A stretch of DNA of 64,000 nucleotides from Lentzea waywayandensis (GCF_900115955.1 NZ_FOYL01000013.1:186001-250000), one strand, 5' to 3'. Shown: positions 52,024 to 61,770, numbered from the stretch's first letter. The notes: generated by a model not told the origin, from the sequence alone. Made by a program: numbers and translations.

Positions 52024-54098
52024 TGATCCCCCCGCACCAGCAATGCCACCGGATAGGTGTCGAGCAACGACGCCAGGTCCTCGGTCGCCGGACGCCCGGT
52101 GAGGACGTCCGTCCACTTCGCACCCGGCAGCGGCAGAACCGTGTCCTGCCAGCCCTTCTGCTCCAGCGCGACCGGCAGCCGGGTCGCCACCGTGATCACC
52201 CCGGACCGTTCGAACGCGAGCACGTGCTCGGCCGCCGGGCCCTCGGCGTGCAGCGGCCGGTAGCCGTGCAGACCGCGTTTGCGCACGTGCAAAGCCTTCT
52301 GCACCACGAGAAGCTTCGCCGCGCCCGAGTCGTCGACCTCCGGCAGCCAGCCGGACTCGATGCGCGCCAACAGGTCCCGCCGCACCTCGTAGTCGACGGG
52401 CCTGCGGTTGTCCGGGTCGACCAGCGAGAAGTCCCACAGCTCGGTGCCCTGGTACACGTCGGGCACGCCCGGCGCGGTGAGCTGGACCAGCTTCTGCCCC
52501 AGCGAGTTCGACCAGCCGGGTGCCTTGATCCGTTCGGCGAACGCCGTGACCTCGGGCTCGTTCAACGCCTTCGCTGGCCACGCGGCCACCTCGGCGTCGA
52601 ACTCGGCGTTCCGGTCGACCCACGACGTCCTGATCTTGGCCTCGCGGGACGCCTTCTCCAGGTACTGGCCCAGGCGTTCCTCGGTGAGCGGCCACGCGCC
52701 GACGAGCGACTGCCACGCCAGGCGGTTCAGCGTCGGCTCGGAGATGCCGTGCTTCGCGCTCATCGCGCTTTCGAACGCCAGGTACTCGTCCGGGATCTCC
52801 GCCAGCACGGCCAGCCTGGCGCGCACGTCCTCGGACCGCTTGGTGTCGTGCGTCGACAGCGCGGTCATCGCGTTCGGCTCGGCGGACTCACGCCGGGCCG
52901 CGCGCTGGTGGAACTCCTCGACGGGCAGGCCGAACCGGTCCGGCGAGCCGCCGACCTCGTTCAGTGCCACGAAGTTCGTGTACCGGTAGAACGCGGTGTC
53001 CTCGGTGCCCTTCGCGACGACCATGCCGGACGTCTGCTGGATCCTGGTCGCCAGCTCACCGTGCGGGTCGGCGCGGACCTGCTCGTCCAACGCCCGCACG
53101 GCAGGCGACCTGCTCAGCCTGACCGCGGTCTCCCAGTGGTGCAGGCCTTCCGGCAGGTACGAGCGGTACACCGGGAAGTTGACCATCACCTCGGCGACGG
53201 CCGCGCAGGCGTCCTCGAACCCGACGCCCTCGACGAGCCGGGCGATCCGGCGCACCTCGGCCACCAGGATCGAGTCCGCGACCTGCTGCCGGGACGAGTG
53301 CTCGACCGAGTGGAAGTCGCCGTCGTAGGCCTCGGTGGGCGCGATGAACACGCCGCAGATCTCGCGCAACGCGTCGTAGCCCGTCGTGCCGTCGACCGGC
53401 CAGCTCTGCGGCAGCGACTCGTCCGGCCCGAGGATCTTCTCCACGACCAGCCAGCCGTCGAAGTGCTCGCGCAGCCGCCGGAAGTAGCCGCCGGGATCGG
53501 CGAGCCCGTCCGGGTGGTCGACGCGCAACCCCGTGACGCCCCACGACAACACCGCGCGGTGCGTCGCCTCGAACACCTCGGGGTCCTCGACGCGCACCGC
53601 CGCGAGTTCGGTGATGTCGAAGAACCGGCGGTAGTTCAGCTCGGTGTTGCCGCGCCGCCAGTTCGCTTTCAGGTAGTGCTCGTGGACCTCGTCCTCGGCG
53701 TCCTCTCCGAGCACCGGCAGCAGCACCTTGCCGGTCGACCAGTCGATGTCGAAGTACCGCGCGTACTTCGACTCCTGGCCGTGTTCGAGAACGTCCTCCC
53801 ACCACGGGTTCGGCACGACCATGTGGTTCGGCACGATGTCGACCACCAGCCCGAGGTCCTGCTTGTCGAGCTGTTCCTGGAGCGCCACCCGTCCCTCGTC
53901 GCCGCCCAGTTCGGGCCGCGCGCGGGTCGGGTCCACGACGTCGTAGCCGTGCGTCGACCCCTCCCGCGCGTCGAGCATCGGCGACGCGTACAGCGCGCCG
54001 ATCCCCAGGCGCGCCAGGTAGTCCGCGATACCGGCGGCGTCGGCGAAGGTGAAGGACGGGGTGAACTGAACGCGGTACGTCGAGGACGGTGCGCCCAT
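52020..54098 (-). CDS. treY: Malto-oligosyltrehalose synthase
   Basis: 692 residues, shorter than many TreY proteins. The GH13 barrel shows STYRVQFTPSFTFADAAGIA, YASPMLDAREGSTHGYDVVD, the nucleophile D194 in LRVDHPDGLADP and E220 in VVEKILG. It turns the reducing end of a maltodextrin into an alpha,alpha-1,1 linkage. ATG 54098 shares one base with the glgX stop (TGATG). The order glgX-treY-treZ produces trehalose from debranched glycogen. Confidence 0.95.
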   Translation of the reverse strand: MGAPSSTYRVQFTPSFTFADAAGIADYLARLGIGALYASPMLDAREGSTHGYDVVDPTRARPELGGDEGRVALQEQLDKQDLGLVVDIVPNHMVVPNPWWEDVLEHGQESKYARYFDIDWSTGKVLLPVLGEDAEDEVHEHYLKANWRRGNTELNYRRFFDITELAAVRVEDPEVFEATHRAVLSWGVTGLRVDHPDGLADPGGYFRRLREHFDGWLVVEKILGPDESLPQSWPVDGTTGYDALREICGVFIAPTEAYDGDFHSVEHSSRQQVADSILVAEVRRIARLVEGVGFEDACAAVAEVMVNFPVYRSYLPEGLHHWETAVRLSRSPAVRALDEQVRADPHGELATRIQQTSGMVVAKGTEDTAFYRYTNFVALNEVGGSPDRFGLPVEEFHQRAARRESAEPNAMTALSTHDTKRSEDVRARLAVLAEIPDEYLAFESAMSAKHGISEPTLNRLAWQSLVGAWPLTEERLGQYLEKASREAKIRTSWVDRNAEFDAEVAAWPAKALNEPEVTAFAERIKAPGWSNSLGQKLVQLTAPGVPDVYQGTELWDFSLVDPDNRRPVDYEVRRDLLARIESGWLPEVDDSGAAKLLVVQKALHVRKRGLHGYRPLHAEGPAAEHVLAFERSGVITVATRLPVALEQKGWQDTVLPLPGAKWTDVLTGRPATEDLASLLDTYPVALLVRGDQ

Positions 54099-56203
54099 CA
54101 GCCCACCCGCTGCAGCACGACGAGCGACCGCGCGGTCAGCGACAGCTGCCCGGACGCGGCGATCGGCTTCTCGTTGCCGCCGACCTCGCCGGTCGTGGTG
54201 TCCACGACGACCCTCCACTCAGGACCGTACTCGGGATCGGGCAACGTGACCTGGATGTCCTCGTAGTGCGCGTTGAACGCCATCAGGAACGAGTCGTCGA
54301 CCACCCGCATGCCGCGCGAGTCCAGGTCGGGAATGCCCTCACCGTTGAGGAAGACGGTGATGCACTTGCCGAGGTCGTCCTCCCAGTTCTGCTCGGTCAT
54401 CTCCTCACCGGCCGGCGTGAACCAGGCGATGTCGCGCAGTTCCTCGCCCTTGCGGATCGGCCTGCCCGCGAAGAAGCGCTTGCGCCGGAACACCGGGTGC
54501 GCCTTGCGGAACGCGGCGAGCGCCGAGGTGAACTCGTTCAGCTCGGAGTTGGCCTCCAGCAACGACCAGTCGACCCACGAGACCTCGTTGTCCTGGCAGT
54601 ACGCGTTGTTGTTGCCGTTCTGCGTACGCCCGAACTCGTCGCCGTTCACGATCATCGGCACACCCTGCGACAACAACATCGTCGCCATCAGGTTCCGCCG
54701 CTGCCGCCGCCGGAGCGTGAGGACTTCCTCGTCGTCGGTCGGCCCCTCGACGCCGCAGTTCCACGAACGGTTGTGGTCCTCGCCGTCGCGGTTGTCCTCG
54801 CCGTTGGCCTCGTTGTGCTTGTCGTTGTACGACACCAGGTCGTTGAGCGTGAAGCCGTCGTGGGCCGTCACGAAGTTGATCGACGCGTACGGCCGCCGAC
54901 CGTCGTCCTGGTAGAGGTCGCTGCTGCCGGTGATGCGCGACGCGAACTCGCCCATCGTCGCCGGCTCACCACGCCAGAAGTCGCGGACCGTGTCACGGAA
55001 CTTGCCGTTCCACTCCGTCCACAGTGGAGGGAAGTTGCCGACCTGGTACCCACCGGGCCCGACGTCCCACGGCTCCGCGATCAGCTTGACCTGCGACACC
55101 ACCGGGTCCTGCTGCACGACCTCGAAGAACGTCGCCAGCCGGTCCACGTCGTAGAACTCGCGCGCCAGCGTCGCCGCCAGGTCGAACCGGAAGCCGTCGA
55201 CGTGCATCTCGGTGACCCAGTACCGCAGCGAGTCCATGATGAGCTGCAACGTGTGCGGTGAGCGCACGTTCAGCGAGTTACCGGTGCCCGTGTAGTCCGT
55301 GTAGTACTGCGGGTCGTCGTCCTCAAGCCGGTAGTACGACTCGTTGTCGATCCCGCGCATCGACAACGTCGGCCCGAGGTGGTTGCCCTCCGCCGTGTGG
55401 TTGTAGACGACGTCGAGAATCACCTCGATCCCCGCCTGGTGCATGGCGCGGACCATGCCCTTGAACTCCTGCACCTGGTTCAGCGGCAACGCCGAGTAAC
55501 CGTCGTGCGGCGCGAAGAACCCGATGGTGTTGTAACCCCAGTAGTTGTTCAAACGCCGCTCGGCCAGCGTGTGATCGCTGATGAACTGGTGCACCGGCAT
55601 CAGCTCGACGGCCGTGACCCCGAGCTTGGTCAGGTGGTCGATCATCACCGGATGCGCGAGCCCCGCGTAGGTGCCCCGCAGCCGCGGCGGGATCTCGGGG
55701 TGGTCGATGGTGAGCCCGCGAACGTGCGCCTCGTAGATGACGCTCTCGTTGTACGGCGTCCTGGGCAGCCTGTCGTTCGTCCAGTCGAAGAACGGGTTCA
55801 CCACCACGGACTTCGGCACGTGAGGAGCGGAGTCCTCGTCGTTGCGCTCGTCCGGCGACCCGAACTTGTACCCGTACAGGGCCTCGTCCCACGCCAGGCC
55901 GTTCGAGATGGCCTTGGCGTACGGGTCGATCAGCAGCTTGTTGGGGTTGCACCGGAGGCCTCGGGAGGGGTCGTGCGGCCCGTGCACGCGGTACCCGTAC
56001 CGCTGCCCTGGGCCGACGCCCAGCAGGTAGCCGTGGTGGACGAAACCGTCCACCTCCGGCAGCCTCACGCGTGTCTCCGTGCCGTCCTCGTCGAAGAGGC
56101 AGAGCTCGACGTACTCCGCGACTTCGGAGAACAGGGCGAAGTTCGTGCCCACGCCGTCGTAGCCGGCGCCAAGCGGGTAGGGCCTTCCAGGCCAGGGTCG
56201 CAC
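54098..56203 (-). CDS. glgX: Glycogen debranching enzyme
   Basis: 701 residues from GTG 56203, chosen because GAGGAG lies four bases ahead; GTG 56218 lacks a site. RPWPGRPYPLGAGYDGVGTN opens the CBM48 domain. The GH13 barrel has the nucleophile D341 in DGFRFDLAATL and E377 in LIAEPWD. It cuts alpha-1,6 branch points of glycogen limit dextrins. It heads the operon that continues with treY and treZ. Confidence 0.95.
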   Translation of the reverse strand: MRPWPGRPYPLGAGYDGVGTNFALFSEVAEYVELCLFDEDGTETRVRLPEVDGFVHHGYLLGVGPGQRYGYRVHGPHDPSRGLRCNPNKLLIDPYAKAISNGLAWDEALYGYKFGSPDERNDEDSAPHVPKSVVVNPFFDWTNDRLPRTPYNESVIYEAHVRGLTIDHPEIPPRLRGTYAGLAHPVMIDHLTKLGVTAVELMPVHQFISDHTLAERRLNNYWGYNTIGFFAPHDGYSALPLNQVQEFKGMVRAMHQAGIEVILDVVYNHTAEGNHLGPTLSMRGIDNESYYRLEDDDPQYYTDYTGTGNSLNVRSPHTLQLIMDSLRYWVTEMHVDGFRFDLAATLAREFYDVDRLATFFEVVQQDPVVSQVKLIAEPWDVGPGGYQVGNFPPLWTEWNGKFRDTVRDFWRGEPATMGEFASRITGSSDLYQDDGRRPYASINFVTAHDGFTLNDLVSYNDKHNEANGEDNRDGEDHNRSWNCGVEGPTDDEEVLTLRRRQRRNLMATMLLSQGVPMIVNGDEFGRTQNGNNNAYCQDNEVSWVDWSLLEANSELNEFTSALAAFRKAHPVFRRKRFFAGRPIRKGEELRDIAWFTPAGEEMTEQNWEDDLGKCITVFLNGEGIPDLDSRGMRVVDDSFLMAFNAHYEDIQVTLPDPEYGPEWRVVVDTTTGEVGGNEKPIAASGQLSLTARSLVVLQRVG

Positions 56204-56332
56204 AATGCTCCTCGTCACGAGAGACTAGCTACCGACAGACCATATCCGTGCGACAACGTCGTGGCATCACGTCGTAGTGACCGGCAGGTCAGGTCCTCGT
56301 CTGATCCGGTTGCCCGGTGCGGGGTGGACGTT

Positions 56333-56881
56333 TCAAGGGCCACCAGCCCACGCGACGTGGGTCTTCCGGTCGGCTCCGCGTCCGTTCGAGCCTTGCGACT
56401 CCAGGTCTCCAGCCTCTCCGGTACCTGTTGTGCGTCTTGTCACCAACGAGGTGAGGTCGTGCGCGGCGTTGAGATCGCGGCCGACCCGCGGCCCGCGGCG
56501 AAACACCCGGACGTGCAGCGGACGCTCGGCTTTCACCACGCCACAGTCCGAGCAGGTCTTCGACGACGGGTACCAACGGTCGGCCACGACCAGACAACTA
56601 CCCCGCCACCGCGTCTTGTACGCCGGTTGCCGCCGAATCTCTCCGAATCCGGTGTCGGCGATCGCCCGCACGGCGTTTCGACTCGAACCCTGGAAACCGC
56701 ATCGCGCGTCCCGCGCGGGGTCGGACCAGTTTCGCACCGCGGGCAGCGACCACCGCAAAACCGGCGTCAGGCCCAAGTCGACCGCGAACCAAGCGGCACC
56801 GAGGCGCGCGGACGATGCCCGCGCCTGGGCCGGGGTCGGGGTCGGGTCCAATGCGAACCGGTACGCCTGGTGGACGATCAC
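56333..56881 (-). pseudogene. Decayed TnpB (IS200/IS605-type) gene
   Basis: An open frame of 182 codons keeps fragments of TnpB: MIVHQAYRFALDPTPTPAQA at the N-terminus, then GFGEIRRQPAYKTRWRG, DRWYPSSKTCSDCG (first zinc knuckle) and GRDLNAAHDL near the C-terminus. Normal TnpB has about twice this length. The RuvC-I and -II nuclease motifs are missing, the second zinc knuckle (CxxC) is gone, and MRFPGFESKRRAGD of the middle region sits in another frame at about 56640-56710. Deletion plus frameshift make it non-functional. No TnpA is seen. Confidence 0.85.
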
Positions 56882-57001
56882 ACCCGAACCCTGCGAGCGA
56901 GCACTGACAGTTCCGGGCTCGCTACAGCAAGGTCCTCACGAGAGTGGGAGCGGCTTGATTCGATCGTGTGATCGTCACCCATCGGCGACTACCGGACGCA
57001 G

Positions 57002-57304
57002 TCACACTCCTTCGTGCGCCAGCACCAACTGGCCGCGGGCAGCGGTCAGCAACGTGCGGGCTTCCTGGATCTCCGCGTACTTCAGGTGTTCACAAGCGGC
57101 CTCCGCGCACGCCAGCGCGTACTGCAGGGCGGTGTTGTCGTCGACGGGGCCTGCGTCCCGCAGCGCGTCACGCAGGGATTCCTCCGCGCGCCGTGCCCCG
57201 ACCACCGGGTCGCCGAGCGCGGTGGGCCTCACCGAAGCGAGGACCTGCTCGACTGCCAGTTCAAGCACGCCGGTCGATGTCCGCGTGCCCACGGCTGAGC
57301 TCAT
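57002..57304 (-). CDS. Small helical hypothetical protein
   Basis: 100 residues from ATG 57304, with GGAGGTGG nine bases ahead. It is nearly all helical and acidic, with ARRAEESLRDALRDAG, TALQYALACAEAACEHLKYA and EIQEARTLLTAARGQLVLAH. No domain is recognised. It lies alone between the TnpB relic and malQ. Confidence 0.7.
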   Translation of the reverse strand: MSSAVGTRTSTGVLELAVEQVLASVRPTALGDPVVGARRAEESLRDALRDAGPVDDNTALQYALACAEAACEHLKYAEIQEARTLLTAARGQLVLAHEGV

Positions 57305-57398
57305 TTGGTACGCCACCTCCAAGAACGTTCGTCTTCCGCCGTCCGGTGACGGCCTTACAGTACTCCCCAGGTCTATGACCTGCTGTTACGCAAAAGTT

Positions 57399-59213
57399 TC
57401 ATCTTCCGCGGTTGCGCAGTGGCCGGGTGACTTCCCGGACTCGTGGAAAGAAATCATCCAATGCCACCGGCAGGGGAATTCTCCAGTTCGGGTGCTCGTC
57501 GATCGTGCCCGGCACGTTGGGCTGCCGGGTTTCCCGCAGAGCGTCCTGAGGTGAAGTCAGGACCAACGCGCAGGGGGCCTGCGCGAGCAGTTCGTGGGCG
57601 CCTTCGACCCTGTCCGCCGTCTTGATGCCCTCCTGCCTCATCAACGCGTCGAAGTCGGGGCCGTCGGGGCCCGCGAAGAACGTCGCCGCGGTCGGCAGGT
57701 CGTGCGTGGAGATGCTGGCCATCTGGTTCGGGTTCCACTGCGACGGCGGGATCAGCGGGTGCCCCTCGGCGTAGTAGTCGCGCTGGAAGTAGAGGACGGC
57801 GCTGGTCAGCATGCCGTTCTCCTGCAACGTCTTCGTGACGACCGGCTCGACCGTGCCGAGGTCCTCGCCGACCACGACGGCGCCGGCCCGGTACGCCTCC
57901 AGCGCGAGCACGCCGAGCATGGCGTCGGAGTCGTAGTGAACGTACGTGCCGCGCGACGGCGGCTCGCCCGGCGGGATCCACCAGAGCCGCCAGAGGCCGG
58001 CGACGTGGTCGATGCGGATGCCGTCGGCGTGCTGGAGGACGCTGCGCAGCACCTGCCGGAACGGCCGGTAGCCGGTCTCGGCGAGCTTGTCCGGGCGCCA
58101 CGGCGGCAGGCCCCAGCCCTGGCCGTCCGCGCTGAACGCGTCGGGTGGCGCGCCGACCGTGACGTCGATGGCGAACACCTCGGGGTCCGCGAACGTGTCC
58201 GCGCCGCCGGGGTCGACGCCCACCGGGAGGTCGTGGATGACGCCGATGGCCATGCCCGCCTCGTGCGCGGCGAGCCGGACGTCCTGGAGCTGACGTGTGC
58301 AGAGGTGCTGGAGCCAGGCGTAGAACCCGACCCGTTCGGCCGGCGGCTCGGCCCGGTCCGCGGGCCACGTGCGCCAGTCCTTGCCGTGGATCTCGGCGAG
58401 CGCGCAGTACGTGGCGAACTTCTCCAGCTCGGCGTCCATCTCGACGTCGCCGCCGGGGAAGAGCAGCTCCAGGGCCTGCTTCTTGGCGTCCCAGATCTCG
58501 TCGTAGTCGATCAGCTCGTGGTTGCTGGGCCTGAGGTCGCGGATGAGCTGGCGGGTGCGCGGGCAGGCCTGAAGGAACTCGGCCGTGTCGGTGACGCGCA
58601 GGTACAGCGGGTTCGCGAACCGGCGGCTGGTCGGCGAGTACGGCGAGCGCTCGACGGGATGCGTCGGCGACGGCGCCTGCACGGGGTTGACGAGCACGAC
58701 GCCGGCGTCGAGTTCGAGGCTGCTCCGGCGGGCGATCGTGGCGAGGTCGGCGAAGTCGCCCATCCCCCACGACTCGTTCGACCGCGCGGCGTAGAGCTGG
58801 AGCATCCAGCCCCAGGTGTGCGGGACGTCCGGCAGCGTCCTGGGCGCGACGGCGAGCGTGACGGTCTGGTCCTCGGTCACGACGCGATGCCAGCCGAGCG
58901 GAACGGAGTCCGGCACGTGCCGTTCGACGGCGAACGAGGTGCCGTCCTCGAGCTCGATGGTCGCGGGGCCGCGAAGGTCGTACGTCTCGTACTCGCGGAT
59001 GACGATCGTGGGCGGGAGCTTCTGCTCGGCCCGCAGCCGTTCGATCTCGGCGAGCGCGCGGGCGACGGAGTCCTCAGTGGACGCGTCGACGCCGAACTGG
59101 GCGAGGACCTTGACGACGACCTCGCGATCGACCACGACCTCTTGCTGGTCCGCGTTTTCGTACCGTGTGGCAACGCCCCAAGCGTCCGCCAGCCGCGCCA
59201 CCAACTCCTCCAC
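57399..59213 (-). CDS. malQ: 4-alpha-glucanotransferase (amylomaltase)
   Basis: 604 residues starting at GTG 59213. After an N-terminal extension, the GH77 barrel shows YAARSNESWGMGDFADL, SPYSPTSRRFANPLYL, the nucleophile D402 in GIRIDHVAGL and the acid/base E450 in VVVGEDLGTV. MalQ shuttles maltodextrin units between chains and complements GlgX and TreY in maltodextrin use. It lies in the same orientation as glgX-treY-treZ but is separated from it by 1.2 kb holding the TnpB relic. Confidence 0.93.
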   Translation of the reverse strand: MEELVARLADAWGVATRYENADQQEVVVDREVVVKVLAQFGVDASTEDSVARALAEIERLRAEQKLPPTIVIREYETYDLRGPATIELEDGTSFAVERHVPDSVPLGWHRVVTEDQTVTLAVAPRTLPDVPHTWGWMLQLYAARSNESWGMGDFADLATIARRSSLELDAGVVLVNPVQAPSPTHPVERSPYSPTSRRFANPLYLRVTDTAEFLQACPRTRQLIRDLRPSNHELIDYDEIWDAKKQALELLFPGGDVEMDAELEKFATYCALAEIHGKDWRTWPADRAEPPAERVGFYAWLQHLCTRQLQDVRLAAHEAGMAIGVIHDLPVGVDPGGADTFADPEVFAIDVTVGAPPDAFSADGQGWGLPPWRPDKLAETGYRPFRQVLRSVLQHADGIRIDHVAGLWRLWWIPPGEPPSRGTYVHYDSDAMLGVLALEAYRAGAVVVGEDLGTVEPVVTKTLQENGMLTSAVLYFQRDYYAEGHPLIPPSQWNPNQMASISTHDLPTAATFFAGPDGPDFDALMRQEGIKTADRVEGAHELLAQAPCALVLTSPQDALRETRQPNVPGTIDEHPNWRIPLPVALDDFFPRVREVTRPLRNRGR

Positions 59214-59318
59214 AGGTACAAGCTATGTCATAGCCCGGTCCGCATTACCAGAGCAAATGGTCCCTGGTCACCCGATGGGTGCAGGCCGGTCGAGACACCT
59301 ACGCAGAGATGCATTTAC

Positions 59319-59744
59319 TTAGACATCCGATGCTTCACCTGGAATAGCCACGACCGCCTCGACCTCGACCAGGAAATCGGGGCCGAACAAAGCCGCCACC
59401 TGAACCAGCGTGCTGGCAGGGTTGGGCACTTCTCCCAGCGCGGGCCGCAGAATCTCGTCCCGCACGTCACGAATGGTCTGAACCTCCGACGCATCAAGCA
59501 CGAACCAGGTGAACTTGATGACATCCGACCAGTCGGCGCCGAGATTTCTGATGACGTGATGAAGATTGCTGAGGGCCTGCCGCGTCTGCGCCGCGAGGTC
59601 GTCCACGCCGACCGCGCACCCCTGCGCGTCCACCGCCACCTGACCGGAGACGAACGCGAGCGTGCCGGTGACCGTCACCGCGTGGGCGTAGCCGGGCGTC
59701 GTCGGCAGGCCGGGCAGTTCGGTCAGGCGTTCCTGGGCGGGCAT
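59319..59744 (-). CDS. RidA/YjgF-family protein without the catalytic arginine
   Basis: 141 residues. GYAHAVTVTGTLAFVSGQVA and FGPDFLVEVEAVVAIPG give the trimeric Rid fold. At the site where active RidA carries PAR(S/T), this protein has NPASTLVQV, so the arginine that orients the imine is absent. It may belong to a Rid subgroup with a different activity or be a ligand-binding relative. ATG 59744 begins 13 bases before the stop of the LacI gene upstream, which may co-transcribe it. Confidence 0.85.
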   Translation of the reverse strand: MPAQERLTELPGLPTTPGYAHAVTVTGTLAFVSGQVAVDAQGCAVGVDDLAAQTRQALSNLHHVIRNLGADWSDVIKFTWFVLDASEVQTIRDVRDEILRPALGEVPNPASTLVQVAALFGPDFLVEVEAVVAIPGEASDV

Positions 59745-59757
59745 GGCGCCACCCTAC

Positions 59758-60678
59758 TCAGGCGGCCGGCCCGCTGGAGTTGCGCACGACCAGCCGCACC
59801 GGGTGCTCCGCCGGTTCGATCTCGCCACCCCTGATCAGCGTGAACAGGTCGGCGACCGCCCGCTCCCCCTGCTGTTTCGCCGCCCCCTCGACGGCGGTCA
59901 GCCCGACCACGCGGGTGAGCTCCTGCCCGTCCAGCGACACGATCGACACCTCGTCCGGCACCGCGCGCCCGTCCCGCTGCATGCGCAGGAAGATCCCGAC
60001 CGCCGCGGCGCCGTTCGAGCTGATCACCGCGGTCGGCAGCCGTTCGCCGTCGAGCAGCACGTCGACCACCTGCTCGCCGCCGTCGACGGTCGGCGAGCAC
60101 CACACCGTCCACTCGGGACGAACCTCGAGCCCTGCGGCGACCAGGATCTCGTCGTAGGACTCGTCCACGCCGTCGGCCAGCACCAGGGCCACCTCGCGAT
60201 GCCCGAGAGCCTGCAGGTGGGACACGGCGGTCCGCAGCGCGTAGCGGAGATCGGTGTCGTCGACCGTGACGTGCGGGACCTCCAACGACTCCAGCGCGAC
60301 CTGTTCCGAAGAGGACAGCGACATCGACAGCAGCAGCACACCGTCCACCCGGCGCCCCAGCGGCAGCTCGTCGAAGAACTTCGCGCGCGCGTCCGCGTCA
60401 CCCAGGACGTAGAGCAGCACGTCGTACCCGGCCTGCCGCAACGCGCCCTCCGCGCCCGCCAGCACGGGACTGACCTCGGACGTCAGCACGGCGATCGCGT
60501 ACCGGCGTCCACCGGCCAAAGAGGAGGCGTCGCGGGCGATCGCGTACTTCATCCGGCGCGCGACGTCGCTCACGTGCTGCCTGGTCGCCTCGGACACGCC
60601 CGGTTCGCCTCGCAGCGCACGCGATACGGTCGCAGCGGACACCCCTGCGGCCTTGGCCACGTCGGACATGCTGGTCAC
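59758..60678 (-). CDS. LacI-family regulator
   Basis: 306 residues from GTG 60678 (ATG 60669 also possible). TSMSDVAKAAGVSAATVSRA is the head of the helix-turn-helix and HVSDVARRMKY ends it. The sensor half is typical (YAIAVLTSEVSPVLAGAEG, EVSIVSLDGQELTRVVGLTA). It is divergent from the peroxiredoxin gene with only 22 bases between starts, and it may share a transcript with the Rid gene 13 bases downstream. Ligand unknown. Confidence 0.88.
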   Translation of the reverse strand: MTSMSDVAKAAGVSAATVSRALRGEPGVSEATRQHVSDVARRMKYAIARDASSLAGGRRYAIAVLTSEVSPVLAGAEGALRQAGYDVLLYVLGDADARAKFFDELPLGRRVDGVLLLSMSLSSSEQVALESLEVPHVTVDDTDLRYALRTAVSHLQALGHREVALVLADGVDESYDEILVAAGLEVRPEWTVWCSPTVDGGEQVVDVLLDGERLPTAVISSNGAAAVGIFLRMQRDGRAVPDEVSIVSLDGQELTRVVGLTAVEGAAKQQGERAVADLFTLIRGGEIEPAEHPVRLVVRNSSGPAA

Positions 60679-60700
60679 GGCCCGAGCGTATTGGAGATCC

Positions 60701-61159
60701 ATGAAGCCCGGCGACCTCGCCCCCGACTTCACGCTGCCCGACCAGGACGGCACCGACCGCAAGCTGTCGACGCTGCTCGAGGACGGCCCGGTCGTGCTCT
60801 TCTTCTACCCCGCGGCGATGACGTCCGGGTGCACCGCGCAGAGCTGTCACTTCCGCGACCTCGCCAAGGAGTTCGAAGAGGCCGGAGCCCAGCGCGTCGG
60901 GATCTCGATGGACGACGTGGCGAAGCAGAAGGAGTTCGCCGAGCTGAACGGCTTCGACTACCCGCTGCTCGCCGACGTCGGTGGCGACGTCGCGGAGCAG
61001 TACGGCGTGCGGCGCCGGTTCGGGCCGATCCCGGTCAAGCGGCACACGTTCGTCATCGGCGCCGGCCGCGAGATCATCGAGGTGGTCAAGAGCGAGTTCT
61101 CGATGAACGCGCACGCGGACAAGGCGCTGGCGGCACTGCGTGAGCGAGCCGTTCGGTAG
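60701..61159 (+). CDS. bcp: Bcp/PrxQ peroxiredoxin
   Basis: 152 residues from ATG 60701 with TTGGAGATCC ahead. PGDLAPDFTLPDQDG and FYPAAMTSGCTAQSCHFRDL are standard; C44 is the peroxidatic and C49 the resolving cysteine in the five-residue spacing of Bcp. It reduces hydrogen peroxide and organic peroxides with thioredoxin. A wobble-containing hairpin follows the stop. Confidence 0.92.
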   Translation: MKPGDLAPDFTLPDQDGTDRKLSTLLEDGPVVLFFYPAAMTSGCTAQSCHFRDLAKEFEEAGAQRVGISMDDVAKQKEFAELNGFDYPLLADVGGDVAEQYGVRRRFGPIPVKRHTFVIGAGREIIEVVKSEFSMNAHADKALAALRERAVR

Positions 61160-61171
61160 ACGGCCGCCCGT

Positions 61172-61200
61172 CACGTTCGGTTGCTCTGCAACCGGACGTG
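61172..61200. terminator. Bidirectional hairpin terminator
   Basis: CACGTTCGGTTGC (61172-61184) pairs with GCAACCGGACGTG (61188-61200) with one T-G wobble and a three-base loop. It lies between the convergent bcp and lipoprotein genes and can end both. Confidence 0.85.
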
Positions 61201-61203
61201 CGG

Positions 61204-61728
61204 CTAGCCGATGATCCCGGCGAGAGCGGTCTCGTACTCCTTCGCCTGGGTCGGCGTCAGCTGCTTCGACACCCGGACCAGCACACCACCCGTGACGTAG
61301 TCGTACTCGACGAGCAACGGAGTCTGCTTGCCAATGGACTGGATGTAATCCATGCGTGCCTTGGCCGCGGCCTCGTCGGCGAACACCTCGACCCCTCCAC
61401 CTCGCAGGGTGTCGTTCTCCTTGGTGATCGCCACCAGTCCCTCGACCGCGACACGGGTATCGGTGAACGCGGTCTTGGACGTGTAGCCGTTCGGTCGTCC
61501 GAGCTGCTTGTTCGGATCGTCTTCGGCGGTGAAGACCTTGGTCAGCTTCAGACTGGGGATCTTCTGAGCCAGTGCGTTGGTGACTTCTTCGGCGGTCTTG
61601 GGCGTCGCGGGCTTGTTCTCCGCCTGGATCACCGGAGTGTTGGTCGAGCCGGTCGGGCTGCTGGTCGACGGCGAGCCGCACGCGGTGAGCAGAGTGGTGG
61701 CGAGGATGCCGGCGGCAATGCGATACAT
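61204..61728 (-). CDS. Lipoprotein of unknown function
   Basis: 174 residues. The signal (IAAGILATTLLTAC) ends in a lipobox with C17. A Ser/Thr-rich linker is followed by a small alpha/beta domain: EEVTNALAQKIPSLKLTKVF, VEVFADEAAAKARMDYIQSI and VLVRVSKQLTPTQAKEYE. No family is recognised. It is anchored outside the membrane and lies in line with the MmpS-like gene 42 bases upstream, likely one transcript. Confidence 0.8.
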   Translation of the reverse strand: MYRIAAGILATTLLTACGSPSTSSPTGSTNTPVIQAENKPATPKTAEEVTNALAQKIPSLKLTKVFTAEDDPNKQLGRPNGYTSKTAFTDTRVAVEGLVAITKENDTLRGGGVEVFADEAAAKARMDYIQSIGKQTPLLVEYDYVTGGVLVRVSKQLTPTQAKEYETALAGIIG

Positions 61729-61770
61729 GCGACGTCCTTCGTCCTGCGAAGGACAGCCGTTACGAGGCGC

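Noticed and set aside
56277..57554. 425-codon plus-strand frame over the TnpB relic
   Set aside because: TnpB fragments read on the minus strand; the plus frame has no recognisable motif and crosses malQ antisense.
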